From Candidatus Dechloromonas phosphorivorans (GTDB taxonomy: Bacteria; Pseudomonadota; Gammaproteobacteria; Burkholderiales; Rhodocyclaceae), in NCBI GenBank assembly GCA_016714975.1, contig JADKBR010000005.1:124001-188000 (forward strand): a stretch of DNA of 64,000 nucleotides. The letters are read 5' to 3'. How positions within the stretch are numbered: position 1 is the stretch's first letter; each line of letters opens with the position of its first letter. This document shows positions 8,793 to 17,700 of this stretch, in pieces. The notes under the pieces are model-generated. The model was not told the origin of the DNA and did no database searches. It worked only from the letters and a program-made list of their open reading frames with translations. A program made the translations under genes and the position numbers.

Positions 8793-9457
8793 TCGAGGGC
8801 AATCTTCAGGGCAGCGGCCGACGCCCAGGGGGCGAAGCCGAGTGAGGCAAAAGTGAGCGCGGCAAGCAATGACAGATGACCCTCCCCCCCGAGGCCGGTC
8901 ACCGTCGCATCGACTGCGCCAGCGCCGAATATTAACACCGGGATATAAAGGGGCAGCACGAGCAGCGAAAGCAGCACGCCGCCGCCGCGCAGGCCGAGCG
9001 TCAGCGCGGCGCCGATGGCGCCGATGCCGGACAGCGCCGGGGTGCCGATCAGGATGGCGCCGGTGAGGACGAGCAGCGCGTCGGCCGAGAGATCGAACTG
9101 GATGCCAAGCACCGGCGCGATCAGCGCCAGCGGCAGGCCCGAAACCAGCCAGTGAGCGATCACTTTTCCGGTAACGACCAGCCCGAGGGGGTGCGGTGCC
9201 AGAGCCAGTTGTTCGAGCGTGCCGTCGCGATAATCGTCGGCGAACAGCCGGGGCAGCGAAAGCATGGTCGCCAGCAGCGCGGCGACCCACAGCACGCCGG
9301 GGGCGAGCTTGCGCAGCAGGTCGGGTTCCGGTCCGACGCCGAGCGGGAAGAGGCTGACGACGATGACGAAGAAGAACAGCGCGGAAACGATGTCCGCCTG
9401 CCGGCGCATGGCCAGCTTGAGGTCGCGGCCGACGACTGCCATGACGATCCTGAACAT
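8789..9457 (-). CDS. ccmB: Haem exporter permease CcmB
   Basis: A 222-residue membrane subunit of the CcmAB ABC module that releases holo-CcmE from CcmC. Six hydrophobic segments are visible, with the conserved LPRLFADDYRDGTLEQLALAP loop near residues 68-86. Its ATG shares one base with the ccmA stop, so translation is coupled. The length matches the family. Confidence 0.95.
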   Translation of the reverse strand: MFRIVMAVVGRDLKLAMRRQADIVSALFFFVIVVSLFPLGVGPEPDLLRKLAPGVLWVAALLATMLSLPRLFADDYRDGTLEQLALAPHPLGLVVTGKVIAHWLVSGLPLALIAPVLGIQFDLSADALLVLTGAILIGTPALSGIGAIGAALTLGLRGGGVLLSLLVLPLYIPVLIFGAGAVDATVTGLGGEGHLSLLAALTFASLGFAPWASAAALKIALE

Positions 9458-10071
9458 CAGGAAAGCCGCAGTTCGCGCACGGTGCCGGCAGGAATGTCGA
9501 CCAGTTGGTGCGTCGTCATTACCGCCAGGCCACCGCGCTGCAGGTGGGCGGAAATGATGCCCGCCAGCCAGTCGACCGCAGCAAGGTCGAGGGCGACGAA
9601 GGGTTCATCGAGGATCCACAGGGGGCGCTTTTCCTTGACCAGGCGGGCCAGCGCGACACGCCGCTTCTGGCCCTGGGAGAGATACTTGCAGGCGAGGTCC
9701 TCGCGGCCGGCGAGGCCGACCTGCTCCAGCGCATCGAGCGCGTCGTCCTCGGAAAGCGCCTCGTCGGCGAGCCGGGCGGCGGCCAGCAGGTTTTCCAGCG
9801 GGGTCAATTCTTCCTTGATCGCATTCAGGTGGCCGAGGTAGCAGAGGTCGGCGCGGAATTCGTCGGCGAGCGCCTTGATCGACTCCTCTTTCCAGCGGAT
9901 TTCGCCGGCTTCCGGCGGCAGCAGGCCGATCAGCATGCGCAGCAGACTGGTCTTGCCGGAACCGTTCCTGCCCTGCAGATACAGCAGTTCCCCCGCTTCC
10001 AGCCGAAAGCCGAGGCCTGCGAACAGGCGGCGCTCGCCGCGCACGCATTCCAGATTGTCAGCTTCGAGCAT
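9457..10071 (-). CDS. ccmA: Haem exporter ATP-binding protein CcmA
   Basis: A 204-residue short ABC ATPase, first gene of the ccm operon. Walker A is GRNGSGKTSLLR near residue 34, the signature LSQGQKRRVALARL near residue 130 and Walker B PLWILDEPFVALD near residue 152. CcmA drives release of haem-loaded CcmE. The upstream 220 bases carry the likely operon promoter, but no strong -35/-10 pair could be picked with confidence; a CATAAT lies about 40 bases upstream of the start on the minus strand. Confidence 0.95.
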   Translation of the reverse strand: MLEADNLECVRGERRLFAGLGFRLEAGELLYLQGRNGSGKTSLLRMLIGLLPPEAGEIRWKEESIKALADEFRADLCYLGHLNAIKEELTPLENLLAAARLADEALSEDDALDALEQVGLAGREDLACKYLSQGQKRRVALARLVKEKRPLWILDEPFVALDLAAVDWLAGIISAHLQRGGLAVMTTHQLVDIPAGTVRELRLS

Positions 10072-10293
10072 CAGGGGGCAAAAAACCGAAAGAAATCAGC
10101 GGTAAATTATGAACGCGCAAGTGTACCGGCAGATTGACGGGAATCAAACAAACACGGGCCACAATGGCCGGCCGGAGCCGACCTCAAAGTGCTGTCCAGG
10201 CAATTGCAGTGCTGACGAGGCTGTGAGAGGGGGCTGGAGACGACCCTCAAAGGCCTGATGATGTTTGCAAGGGCTATGGCGGCTTTATGATCA

Positions 10294-10563
10294 TTAAACT
10301 GCCCTTCGAAACCGTGGCCCGGCGGTCTCCTCATCGGCCGCTGCAGTCAGCGGGGTGCTGCTGTCCTTCGCGCTCGAGTCCTGCATACCTTGGAAGCGGA
10401 TCACGCCATCGCCGGGTGTCTTGATGCAGTCGTGCATGATCTCGAACAGGTGGCCAACAACCATCTCGGCAACCTTGTCCTCGATCAGCCGCTTCGATGA
10501 ATCCTTGAGCGTCTTTATCAGAGGATCGCCGATAGCGCCGGCCGCCGCTCCAATTATTGAAGG
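10294..10563 (-). pseudogene. Orphan reading frame with coding-like composition, no start codon
   Basis: Directly after the SYLF lipoprotein gene, and overlapping its last codons in another frame, an open frame of 89 codons ends at TAA 10296-10294. It begins with a glycine-zipper-like IIGAAAGAIGDP, continues as LIKTLKDSSKRLIEDKVAEM and ends in a Ser/Thr/Ala-rich tail. Codon third positions are G/C-rich and the amino acid mix is protein-like, unlike the Arg/Pro/Cys-rich alternative frame. There is no ATG or GTG at a sensible place before the in-frame TGA at 10566-10564. I read it as the 3' part of a gene whose 5' end was lost or frame-shifted. The start of the same frame (AAAGAIGD) recurs in the repeat copy at about 11179-11218. 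Function unknown. Confidence 0.45.
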
Positions 10564-10634
10564 TCACGGTCCACCGAAAAGACGGTGCCTCCCCAGTTCG
10601 CCTGCACCGCAAAGCCTGATTGGGGAATCTGGTA
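10514..10634. repeat. Direct repeat copy A (SYLF gene 3' end)
   Basis: This 121-base segment covers the last codons of the SYLF lipoprotein gene plus 40 bases beyond its stop. It aligns without gaps to 11179-11299, 665 bases away, with 17 mismatches by eye (about 86% identity). Many differences are at third codon positions, as expected for duplicated coding sequence. Confidence 0.85.
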
Positions 10635-11141
10635 AATGTCTATTTGGGGATTGAAGGAGCGCACGATCCCGCCGGCGCCGATGCCGGCCGACGCCCCGAC
10701 ATCGCCGCCAAGGCCGCCGGCGAGGACAAACTGGTCCATGGCGCCCCTGACCTTGAAGACAAAGATCTGGAACACGCGCGTCGTGCCGGCGCCCGGTCCG
10801 GTGCCGGCGCGGCTGCTGGTCATAAAGGTGGGTTTCTTGCTGGCGTTGTCGATCAATACGCCCCTGCCCCTTTGCCCGACGAACAGGACGATGAAGACGG
10901 AGCTGACGTCGAAAACGGCGTAACCGGGCGCGCTCTCGATTCCCTTGCGCGCCTCGGGTTGAAGTTCGTAGAGCCGCTCTAGCGCCTCATCCCTGAGCGC
11001 CAATCGCGCCTCGCGTTCGGTCTCTCTTTCCGCCGCCGTCAGCCTCGAGGCAGGCGCCGGGTCTGCGGGCTGGTCGCCCGTCGTGCCCGCGCAACCCGCA
11101 ATAAATACGCTTGCAACAGCTACTGCGATCATTCTACGCAT
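10554..11141 (-). CDS. SYLF-domain (YSC84-like) lipoprotein
   Basis: A 195-residue predicted lipoprotein. The signal sequence ends in the lipobox FIAGCAG, giving Cys16 as the acylation site. A charged helix (ERETEREARLALRDEALERLYE) precedes a SYLF/YSC84 domain, recognised from ESAPGYAVFDVSSV, RGVLIDN and the glycine-rich LAGGLGGDVGASAGIGAGG. Bacterial SYLF proteins are exported or envelope-associated; related domains bind lipids, but the role here is unknown. The next coding material on either side is degenerate. The gene's 3' end is duplicated at 11179-11299, so the locus once held at least two copies. Confidence 0.82.
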   Translation of the reverse strand: MRRMIAVAVASVFIAGCAGTTGDQPADPAPASRLTAAERETEREARLALRDEALERLYELQPEARKGIESAPGYAVFDVSSVFIVLFVGQRGRGVLIDNASKKPTFMTSSRAGTGPGAGTTRVFQIFVFKVRGAMDQFVLAGGLGGDVGASAGIGAGGIVRSFNPQIDIYQIPQSGFAVQANWGGTVFSVDRDLQ

Positions 11142-11178
11142 GGCGCTTTCGGTTCCGGAAAAGTTAAAGGGTAAGGTG

Positions 11179-11299
11179 TTTATCAGAGAATCGCCGATCG
11201 CGCCGGCCGCCGCCGCGATTACTGAAGGTCACGATCCACCGAATAGACGGTACCGCCCCAGCTCGCCTGCAGCGCAAAGCCCGACTCGGGGATATGGTA
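11179..11299. repeat. Direct repeat copy B (SYLF remnant)
   Basis: The partner of the 121-base segment at 10514-10634. It lies just upstream of the intact SYLF gene and contains only the tail of the duplicated unit. The outer edge near 11300 is an abrupt end of similarity, which marks a deletion or recombination breakpoint. Confidence 0.85.
11219..11299 (-). pseudogene. 3' remnant of a second SYLF lipoprotein gene
   Basis: On the minus strand, codons from 11299 to the TAA at 11221-11219 encode a close relative of the last residues of the neighbouring lipoprotein (SGFALQASWGGTVYSVDRDL against SGFAVQANWGGTVFSVDRDL). An in-frame TGA at 11302-11300 sits immediately before it, so nothing longer is translated. 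It is a leftover of a tandem duplication. Confidence 0.8.
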
Positions 11300-11459
11300 T
11301 CAGTATGTTTCGCATGCCGGTCATGTTGATTGCCTTCCCGACGGGTTGGACGGATGCGGCTATTCTACAGTGCGCCGGGTCCTCGGAACACGGCAACGAA
11401 TCCATGGCGCAACCGGCTGGAGAGCCGCACCAAGCGCGGCTCTCCAGCCTATAACCCTA

Positions 11460-11638
11460 GCCGCCGGTGCGGGGAATGTGTTGCGCCATTGCTCGGCAAT
11501 GTCAATGCGCCGGCACACCCAGACCTTGTCGTGCGACTGCACGTGGTCCAGAAAGCGCTGCAGGCCGCGCAGTCGGCCCGGTTTGCCCACAATGCGGCAG
11601 TGCATGCCTATGGACATCATTTTCGGCCGGTGCTCACC
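11460..11638 (-). pseudogene. 3' fragment of a PuuE-like allantoinase (polysaccharide deacetylase family)
   Basis: The minus strand encodes RPKMMSIGMHCRIVGKPGR, then LQRFLDHVQSHDKVWVCRR and IDIAEQWRNTFP. From memory this matches the conserved C-terminal segment of the PuuE-type allantoinase/urate catabolism protein, in which it is the last catalytic-fold strand and helix of a NodB-like deacetylase. Only about 55 residues are present; the upstream part is replaced by a tyrosine recombinase fragment on the opposite strand, and no purine catabolism genes are near. It is a non-functional relic. The identification rests on recognising this short stretch. Confidence 0.6.
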
Positions 11639-11650
11639 CTGAGGTTGGCA

Positions 11651-11935
11651 TTGGCGGTTGGGCACGCAACTGAAACTCAGCCTGCGTTGGCAAAGCGGAA
11701 AATCTCGCCACATACCATTCGCCACACAACGGCCATGCATCTGTTGCAGGCAGGCGTCGACATCAGCGTGATTGCGCTCTGGCTCGGACATGAGAGTCCG
11801 GTGGCCACTCACCATTACGTTGCGGCCGACTTGGCGATGAAAGAACGTGCCCTAGCCAGACTGCATGAGCCCAGCTCGAAGACCCTGCGCTTTCGGGCAC
11901 CTGACTCGTTACTGAATTTCTTGCGAACCCTGTGA
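11651..11935 (+). pseudogene. 3' fragment of a tyrosine recombinase/integrase
   Basis: About 94 residues of the catalytic C-terminus remain: ISPHTIRHTTAMHLLQAGVD holds the HxxR box, VIALWLGHESP the second histidine region, and THHYVAADLAMKEKAL-like sequence the Tyr nucleophile region; the actual residues are HHYVAADLAMKERALARL. The tail FRAPDSLLNFLRTL resembles recombinases that occur in clusters of two or three (recombinase-in-trio elements). The N-terminal domain and the first catalytic Arg are missing, and no start codon fits. A repeat array that looks like a recombinase end lies 70-125 bases downstream. Confidence 0.72.
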
Positions 11936-12007
11936 TTATGAGAAGTGAAGGACACGTGCCATCGCCAATCCATCAGGCTTTTGCTCCTGTTTCAACAAGC
12001 CACTTCC

Positions 12008-12061
12008 CATAATCGGCAGCTATGCATAATCGGCCTTATGGGAAGCTTTCCATAAGGCCGA
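12008..12061. repeat. Clustered direct and inverted repeats, probable recombinase element end
   Basis: CATAATCGGC occurs at 12008-12017 and again at 12025-12034. The second copy runs into a perfect 12-base inverted repeat, TCGGCCTTATGG at 12030-12041 and CCATAAGGCCGA at 12050-12061, separated by eight bases. The same CATAA/GGC core thus appears four times in 54 bases in both orientations, just after the integrase fragment. This is the arrangement expected of recombinase binding sites at an element terminus. No coding is seen from here to 12350. Confidence 0.6.
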
Positions 12062-12350
12062 CGAGCGGGCCGACAGCCAACAAGGTCGAACGGCTGGTAT
12101 CTGATAGGTTACCCGCCATTCGAACGTAGCGATTTTTGGAGACCGCTATGGCCACTGCTGGCCGCGACCGGCCTGACGGGCCGACCGCTAGCCGGCATTC
12201 CTGCCGGGGCCGCGTGGTAATGTTACGCGGCCGTCAAGCGGTCCTGACAGGCCGGGCGCGATTGCGGGCCGGAACCGGATTGGGCACACCAGATCGCCAT
12301 GCTTGGTTAGAATTGCCCCCCACGTTTTCCATTGCGAGAGGAGATATACG

Positions 12351-12974
12351 ATGAGCGACGATGACGAGAGGTCCAGTACCTTCGAGATGATCTGCGGCCT
12401 GACACTGGCGATTCTGGCCGCGGTGCTGGCGATCACCGACCTTGGGGCGGGCAAGTATGGGGATGACGAGATCATCGCCCATAACCAGAAAGCCAATGCC
12501 TTCGAGTGGTATCAGGCGAAGGGCATCAAGCAGTCACTGGTCGAGGGCCAGCGGGATCTCCTCCGGATACTGCTGGAGTCGCGAGTGATCCCGCCCGAAG
12601 CCGAGGGCAACATGGGCAAGCTGTTGTCCAGTCTCGATGCGGACATCGGACGTTACCAGAAGGAGCGCAAGGAAATCCTGCTTGGCTCGAAAGCGGTCGG
12701 GCAGGAGAACTGGGTTCTCGAGGAGGATGACAAGCTGGGTCAGGTCAAGGGGGCCAGGGAATGGGAAGCCGAAACGAAGGCTCTCGGCGCTGCCGGGGAT
12801 ACCTTCGACATAGCCACTTTCTTCCTGCAGATTTGCCTGGTGATGGGTGCCGTCAGCCTGATCCTCAAGGGGAAGCGGATGCGCAACAGTTTCTACGGCA
12901 TGATGGTTCTGCTCGGTGCCGTGGGGGCCGCTTATAGCGTCATGGCCTTCGTTCAGGCAGGCGCATTCGCCTGA
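12351..12974 (+). CDS. DUF4337 family membrane protein
   Basis: A 207-residue protein with an N-terminal membrane segment after an acidic start (MSDDDERSS; ICGLTLAILAAVLAITDLGA) and two membrane segments at the C-terminus. Between them is a polar helical region with NQKANAFEWYQAKGIKQSLV, the recognisable DUF4337 pattern. Function is unknown in the family. I chose the ATG at 12351, which has GAGAGGAG 7-14 bases upstream; a GTG at 12303 would add an unsupported extension. It stands alone between the repeat array and ubiB. Confidence 0.78.
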   Translation: MSDDDERSSTFEMICGLTLAILAAVLAITDLGAGKYGDDEIIAHNQKANAFEWYQAKGIKQSLVEGQRDLLRILLESRVIPPEAEGNMGKLLSSLDADIGRYQKERKEILLGSKAVGQENWVLEEDDKLGQVKGAREWEAETKALGAAGDTFDIATFFLQICLVMGAVSLILKGKRMRNSFYGMMVLLGAVGAAYSVMAFVQAGAFA

Positions 12975-13185
12975 GCGAAGTGATCTTGCCCTGGCTGCAT
13001 GGGGCTGGCCGGCGACGATCGTCCGGGAGCAACGGGAGGCCGAAATCGTAGAAGGTGGAAGGCTTTCCCGCCTCCTGGCTTTCGGTATCTGCGCGGGTGA
13101 TGGCTTTGAGGAGGTCAACTTTCCCACTGCGTGTTAACATGCCCGTTTAGCTGTTTGCGTGGCCAGTCCGCGCCGCCTGCCGCCC

Positions 13186-14706
13186 ATGCGTCTTTTCCGT
13201 CTGCTCAAGATCGCGTCCGTTGCCAGCCGCTTCGGGCTGGACGAAATGGTGCTCGAACTCGAGCCGAGCGGGCGTCTCGTTCGCGCAGCCAATTCGTTGC
13301 AGTTCTGGCGCGATCTTTCCGCGCCACGGGCGGCACGGCTGCGCATGGCGCTGGAAGCGCTGGGGCCGATCTTCGTCAAGTTCGGTCAGGTGCTGTCGAC
13401 CCGCCGCGACCTGCTGCCGACCGACATAGCCGACGAACTCGCCAAACTGCAGGATCGCGTGCCGCCCTTCGATTCGCATCTCGCGTTGGCGGAGATCGAG
13501 AGGGCGTATCACCGTCCGGCGAGCGATGTGTTTGCCGAGTTCGACCCGGTACCGGTCGCTTCGGCCTCGATCGCCCAGGTTCACTTCGCCCGGCTGAAGG
13601 AAGAGGATGGCGGTCACGAAGTCGCGGTCAAGATCCTGCGCCCGAACATGCTTTCGGTCATCGATCACGACATCGCGCTCCTTGATACCTTTGCCGTCCT
13701 GCTCGAGCGACTTTGGTCGGATGCCCGTCGCCTGAAGCCGCGCGAGGTAGTCGCCGAGTTCGCCAAGTATCTGCGCGACGAGCTGGATCTGATGCGCGAG
13801 GCGGCCAACGCGTCGCAGTTGCGCCGCAACTTCGCCAACTCGACACTGCTGATCGTGCCTGAGGTCTACTGGGACCACTGCACGCCGACCGTCATGGTCA
13901 TGGAGCGCATGAAGGGCACGCCGATTTCGCAGATCGACAGGCTGCGCGCCGACGGGATAAGCCTGCCGAAGCTTTCGGCAGCCGGCGTCGAGATCTTTTT
14001 TACGCAGGTTTTCCGCGACGGTTTCTTCCATGCCGACATGCATCCGGGCAACATCTTCGTCGCCCCGGACGGCCGCTACATCGCCCTCGATTTCGGCATC
14101 GTCGGGACGTTGACCGACAGCGACAAGAACTATCTGGCGCAGAATTTCCTCGCCTTCTTCCGCCGCGACTACAAGCGCGTCGCCGAGGCGCACATCGAGT
14201 CCGGTTGGGCGCCCAAGGACACCCGGGTCGATGAATTCGAGTCGGCCATTCGTGCGGTCTGCGAGCCCGTTTTTGACCGCCCGCTGAAGGACATTTCGTT
14301 TGGCAAGGTCCTGCTTCGCCTGTTCCAGACATCGCGCCGGTTCAACGTCGAGATCCAGCCGCAGCTCGTCATGCTGCAGAAGACGCTGCTGAATATCGAG
14401 GGCCTTGGTCGCCAGCTCGACCCGGAACTTGATCTGTGGACGACGGCCAAACCCTTCCTCGAGCGCTGGATGAGCGAACAGATCGGCCAGCGCGGTCTGC
14501 TGCGTGCGTTCCAGCAGGAATCCCCCCATCTCGCGCGGACAGTGCCGCAGCTGCCGCGCCTGATTCACCAGGCGCTGGCGCGTAAACCGGCTGCTGATCT
14601 GCAACCGCAACTCGAACGCCTGATCGCCGCCCAGAAACAGCAGAGCCGCTGGCTGGCCGCCATTGCACTGCTGCTGGCAGCGCTGATCGCCCTGCTGATT
14701 CACTGA
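13186..14706 (+). CDS. ubiB: UbiB/ABC1-family atypical kinase
   Basis: A 506-residue member of the UbiB family, needed for ubiquinone biosynthesis in proteobacteria. The signature KFGQVLSTRRDLLP (family KxGQ motif) lies near residue 70. The Ala-rich nucleotide loop is PVASASIAQVHFA, the lysine strand EVAVKILRPNM, the catalytic loop FFHADMHPGNIFV near residue 285 and the metal-site ALDFG. A hydrophobic C-terminal anchor (WLAAIALLLAALIALLI) fits membrane association. I prefer the ATG at 13186 because MRLFRLLKIASVASRFGLDE aligns with the usual N-terminus; a GTG at 13159 would add nine residues. No other ubi genes are adjacent. Confidence 0.9.
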   Translation: MRLFRLLKIASVASRFGLDEMVLELEPSGRLVRAANSLQFWRDLSAPRAARLRMALEALGPIFVKFGQVLSTRRDLLPTDIADELAKLQDRVPPFDSHLALAEIERAYHRPASDVFAEFDPVPVASASIAQVHFARLKEEDGGHEVAVKILRPNMLSVIDHDIALLDTFAVLLERLWSDARRLKPREVVAEFAKYLRDELDLMREAANASQLRRNFANSTLLIVPEVYWDHCTPTVMVMERMKGTPISQIDRLRADGISLPKLSAAGVEIFFTQVFRDGFFHADMHPGNIFVAPDGRYIALDFGIVGTLTDSDKNYLAQNFLAFFRRDYKRVAEAHIESGWAPKDTRVDEFESAIRAVCEPVFDRPLKDISFGKVLLRLFQTSRRFNVEIQPQLVMLQKTLLNIEGLGRQLDPELDLWTTAKPFLERWMSEQIGQRGLLRAFQQESPHLARTVPQLPRLIHQALARKPAADLQPQLERLIAAQKQQSRWLAAIALLLAALIALLIH

Positions 14707-14713
14707 ATTTTTC

Positions 14714-17700
14714 ATGCTCCCCCCTACGCTCGACACTTGTACCGAGAAAAACCTGATTGACTGGCTGGGCCAGCGCGAGCTGGACAAGGCGCGCAGCTAT
14801 GTAGACGTCGTGCAGGACCTCGAGGTCACCCCCGAACTAGTCCGCGCAACGGTTCCCGGCAGCGCCCGCAAGCCCTACCAGGCAATGGCGAAGCTGGTCA
14901 CCGGGAGGCAGGGCGTGCCGCTGTTGTTCAGCAACTGCAGCTGTCCTGTCGGCAGTCATTGCAAGCATGTTGCTGCCATGCTGCTGCGCGCTATCGACGA
15001 GCGTGGCAGACCGGATCGTGTCAGCCCCGGTGTCTTGTCGTGGGTCGCGGATCTACGGCGCGCTTCGATTGCCGTCGCCAAGAAGAAGGCGCGTCCGTCC
15101 GGCGCCCGCCAGCAACTTTTCTACATGCTCAAATGGACTCCCGATCAGCGCCATTTCGGGGTCGAAATTGCCAAGGGAAAATTTCCCGACAGCGCCGAGG
15201 AGTGGTGGAATATCGAGCGCGCATTGCTCAGTGCGCCGCAGTTTGTCAACGAGGATGACTTGGGCATCCTGCGCGCCCTCTGGGCCGATCGTCTGCATGA
15301 AACCGGCCTGCGCGCCTTCGGCCTCGGGCCCCGGCATGGCGCCCAGGCGCTGGAACGCCTGGTGGCCAGTGGCCGGCTCTACGCAGACAATGGCGACGGC
15401 TTGCCACTTGGCGAAGGTGAACGGCGCCCGGCCCGGGTTGGCTGGCGTGTCGACGCCCGTGGCCAGCAGCGGCCTTACCTGATCGCCCAGCCGGCAGCGG
15501 CGCTGATCATTCCGCTGCAGCCGCCCTGGTATGTCGATCTTTCCGAGGGAGAGGCCGGCCCGCTCGAGGTTGCCGGTAACCCGGCGGTGGTCAGCCGACT
15601 GTTCAGCCTGCCGCCGCTTTCGGCAAAGGAAGCCGGTGTTGTCGCGCAAACCCTGGCAGAGGTCGCCCCCGATCTGCCCAAGCCACTCGAAGATGCAGCG
15701 GAACACCTGCGCGTAGTCGACGCGCCGCTGCAGGCAGTCTTGCAGCTCGACACCATCCAGACCCACGGTAACCGCGCCTGGCGCAGTTACGGAAGCAGCC
15801 TCGCTGGCGACTTCTTCGATGTCGCGCGGCCGTTTTTCCGCTATGCCGATGTCGATGTCCCGGCCGGCGAAAGCCACGAATTCGTGACGCTGCCGGAAGG
15901 CGAGACGGTCCACCTCAAGCGCCGCCCCGATGCGGAAAAGGCGGCCTTACAGGCGTTGACCGCAGCCGGCTTCGAAAAAATCCCGTCGCATACCCTCGAC
16001 ACCTTCGGCCGCCCGCGGGAGGGCATCTACGGCCTGTCCAGCGAACCCGCCTGGATGGTCTTCATGCGCGAGGGCCGCGATGCGTTGCGTTGCGCCGGCT
16101 GGCAGGTGGACTGCCCGAGCGATTTCCGCCACCACCTGCTTGAAGTCGATGGCTGGGAGGCCGATCTCGTCGCGTCCGACAACGGCTGGTTCGATCTCGA
16201 CATGGGCATCATCGTTGATGGGCAGCGCCTGGCACTCGCCCCGCTGCTTGCCTCGCTGTTCCGCCGCGACGCCCGCTGGCTGGACAGCGTGCTGATCGAT
16301 GCCATTGCCGACGACGAGCCGGTCGAGTTGCAGACGCCGCTACGCCAGCGCATCCGCGTCCCGGCCAGCCGCATCAAGCCGCTGGCGGCGACGCTGATCG
16401 ATCTCTTCGACGGTTTCAGCGGCGGCGACACCCTGCGCGTCTCGCGCTTCGACGCGCCGCGCCTGGCCGAGCTCAACGACACGAGCCGCTGGCAGTTCAA
16501 GGGCCAAGGCGACATCCTGGCGCTCGCCGACCAGTTACGCGCCGCCCAGGGCATCACCAGCATCGATTCGCCGGCCGGTCTGCGCCTCGAATTGCGCGAC
16601 TATCAGAAGGAAGGCCTGGCCTGGCTGCAGTTCCTGCGTGAGCAGAATCTCTCGGGCATCCTCGCCGACGACATGGGTCTCGGCAAGACGGCACAGACGC
16701 TGGCCCACCTGCTGCTCGAAAAGGAAGCGGGCCGCCTCGACCGGCCGGCGTTGATCGTCCTGCCGACCTCGCTGATCTTCAACTGGAAGCACGAAGCCGC
16801 GCGCTTTGCTCCCGATCTCTCGGTACTTTCCCTGCACGGTCCGGAGCGCAAGGGTCGTTTTGCCGAAATCCCCGGGCACGACGTGATCCTGACCACCTAC
16901 CCACTGCTCTGGCGGGATGCCGACGCGCTGATGCAGTACAGCTACCACCTGCTGATCCTCGACGAGGCACAGACCGTCAAGAACGTCCAGAGCCGCGGCG
17001 CCGAAGCCGTGCGCAAGATCGCTACCCGGCACCGCCTGTGCCTGACCGGCACGCCGCTTGAAAATCATCTCGGCGAGTTGTGGAGCCAGTTCGATTTCCT
17101 GCTGCCCGGTTTTCTCGGTGGCGGCCGACAGTTCGCCAGGCACTGGCGGACGCCGATCGAAAAGCAGAACGACGGCCGGCGTCGCGAGCTGCTCGCCCGT
17201 CGCATCCGTCCCTTCATCCTCCGCCGCAAGAAGGAAGATGTCGCGCAGGAATTGCCGCCCAAGACCATCATCGTGCGCAATGTCGAACTCGAAGGCGGAC
17301 AACGCGATCTCTACGAGACGGTACGCGCGGCGATGGATGTCAAGGTGCGCGACGAAATCGCCAGCAAGGGGTTCAGCCGCAGCCAGATCGTCATCCTCGA
17401 CGCGCTCCTGAAGCTGCGCCAGGTCTGCTGCGACCCGCGCCTGGTCAAGGCCGGTTCAGCGCGCAAGGTCAAGGAACGCGCCAAGCTCGACCTGCTGATG
17501 GCGATGCTTCCGGAACTGGTCGATGAAGGCAGGCGCATCCTCGTTTTTTCTCAATTCACCAGCATGCTGGCGCTGATCGAGGAGGAACTCAGGGCCATCA
17601 GTCTTGACTATGCGCTGCTCACCGGCGATACGAACGACCGCGAAGCCCCGATCAGGAGCTTCCAGGCCGGCGAAGTGCCGATCTTCCTGATCAGCCTGAA

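Noticed and set aside
10107..10334. Short minus-strand frame between ccmA and the debris field
   Set aside because: No ribosome site, no motif, and composition unlike real neighbours.
11936..12130. tRNA gene or attachment site next to the integrase fragment
   Set aside because: No tRNA-like cloverleaf or tRNA 3' end could be recognised.
12136..12354. Short plus-strand frame before the DUF4337 gene
   Set aside because: Arg/Gly-rich composition, no ribosome site, and it covers the likely promoter of the next gene.
13147..14787. A 546-codon minus-strand frame opposite ubiB
   Set aside because: It is an antisense shadow of a clear UbiB gene and has no recognisable motifs.
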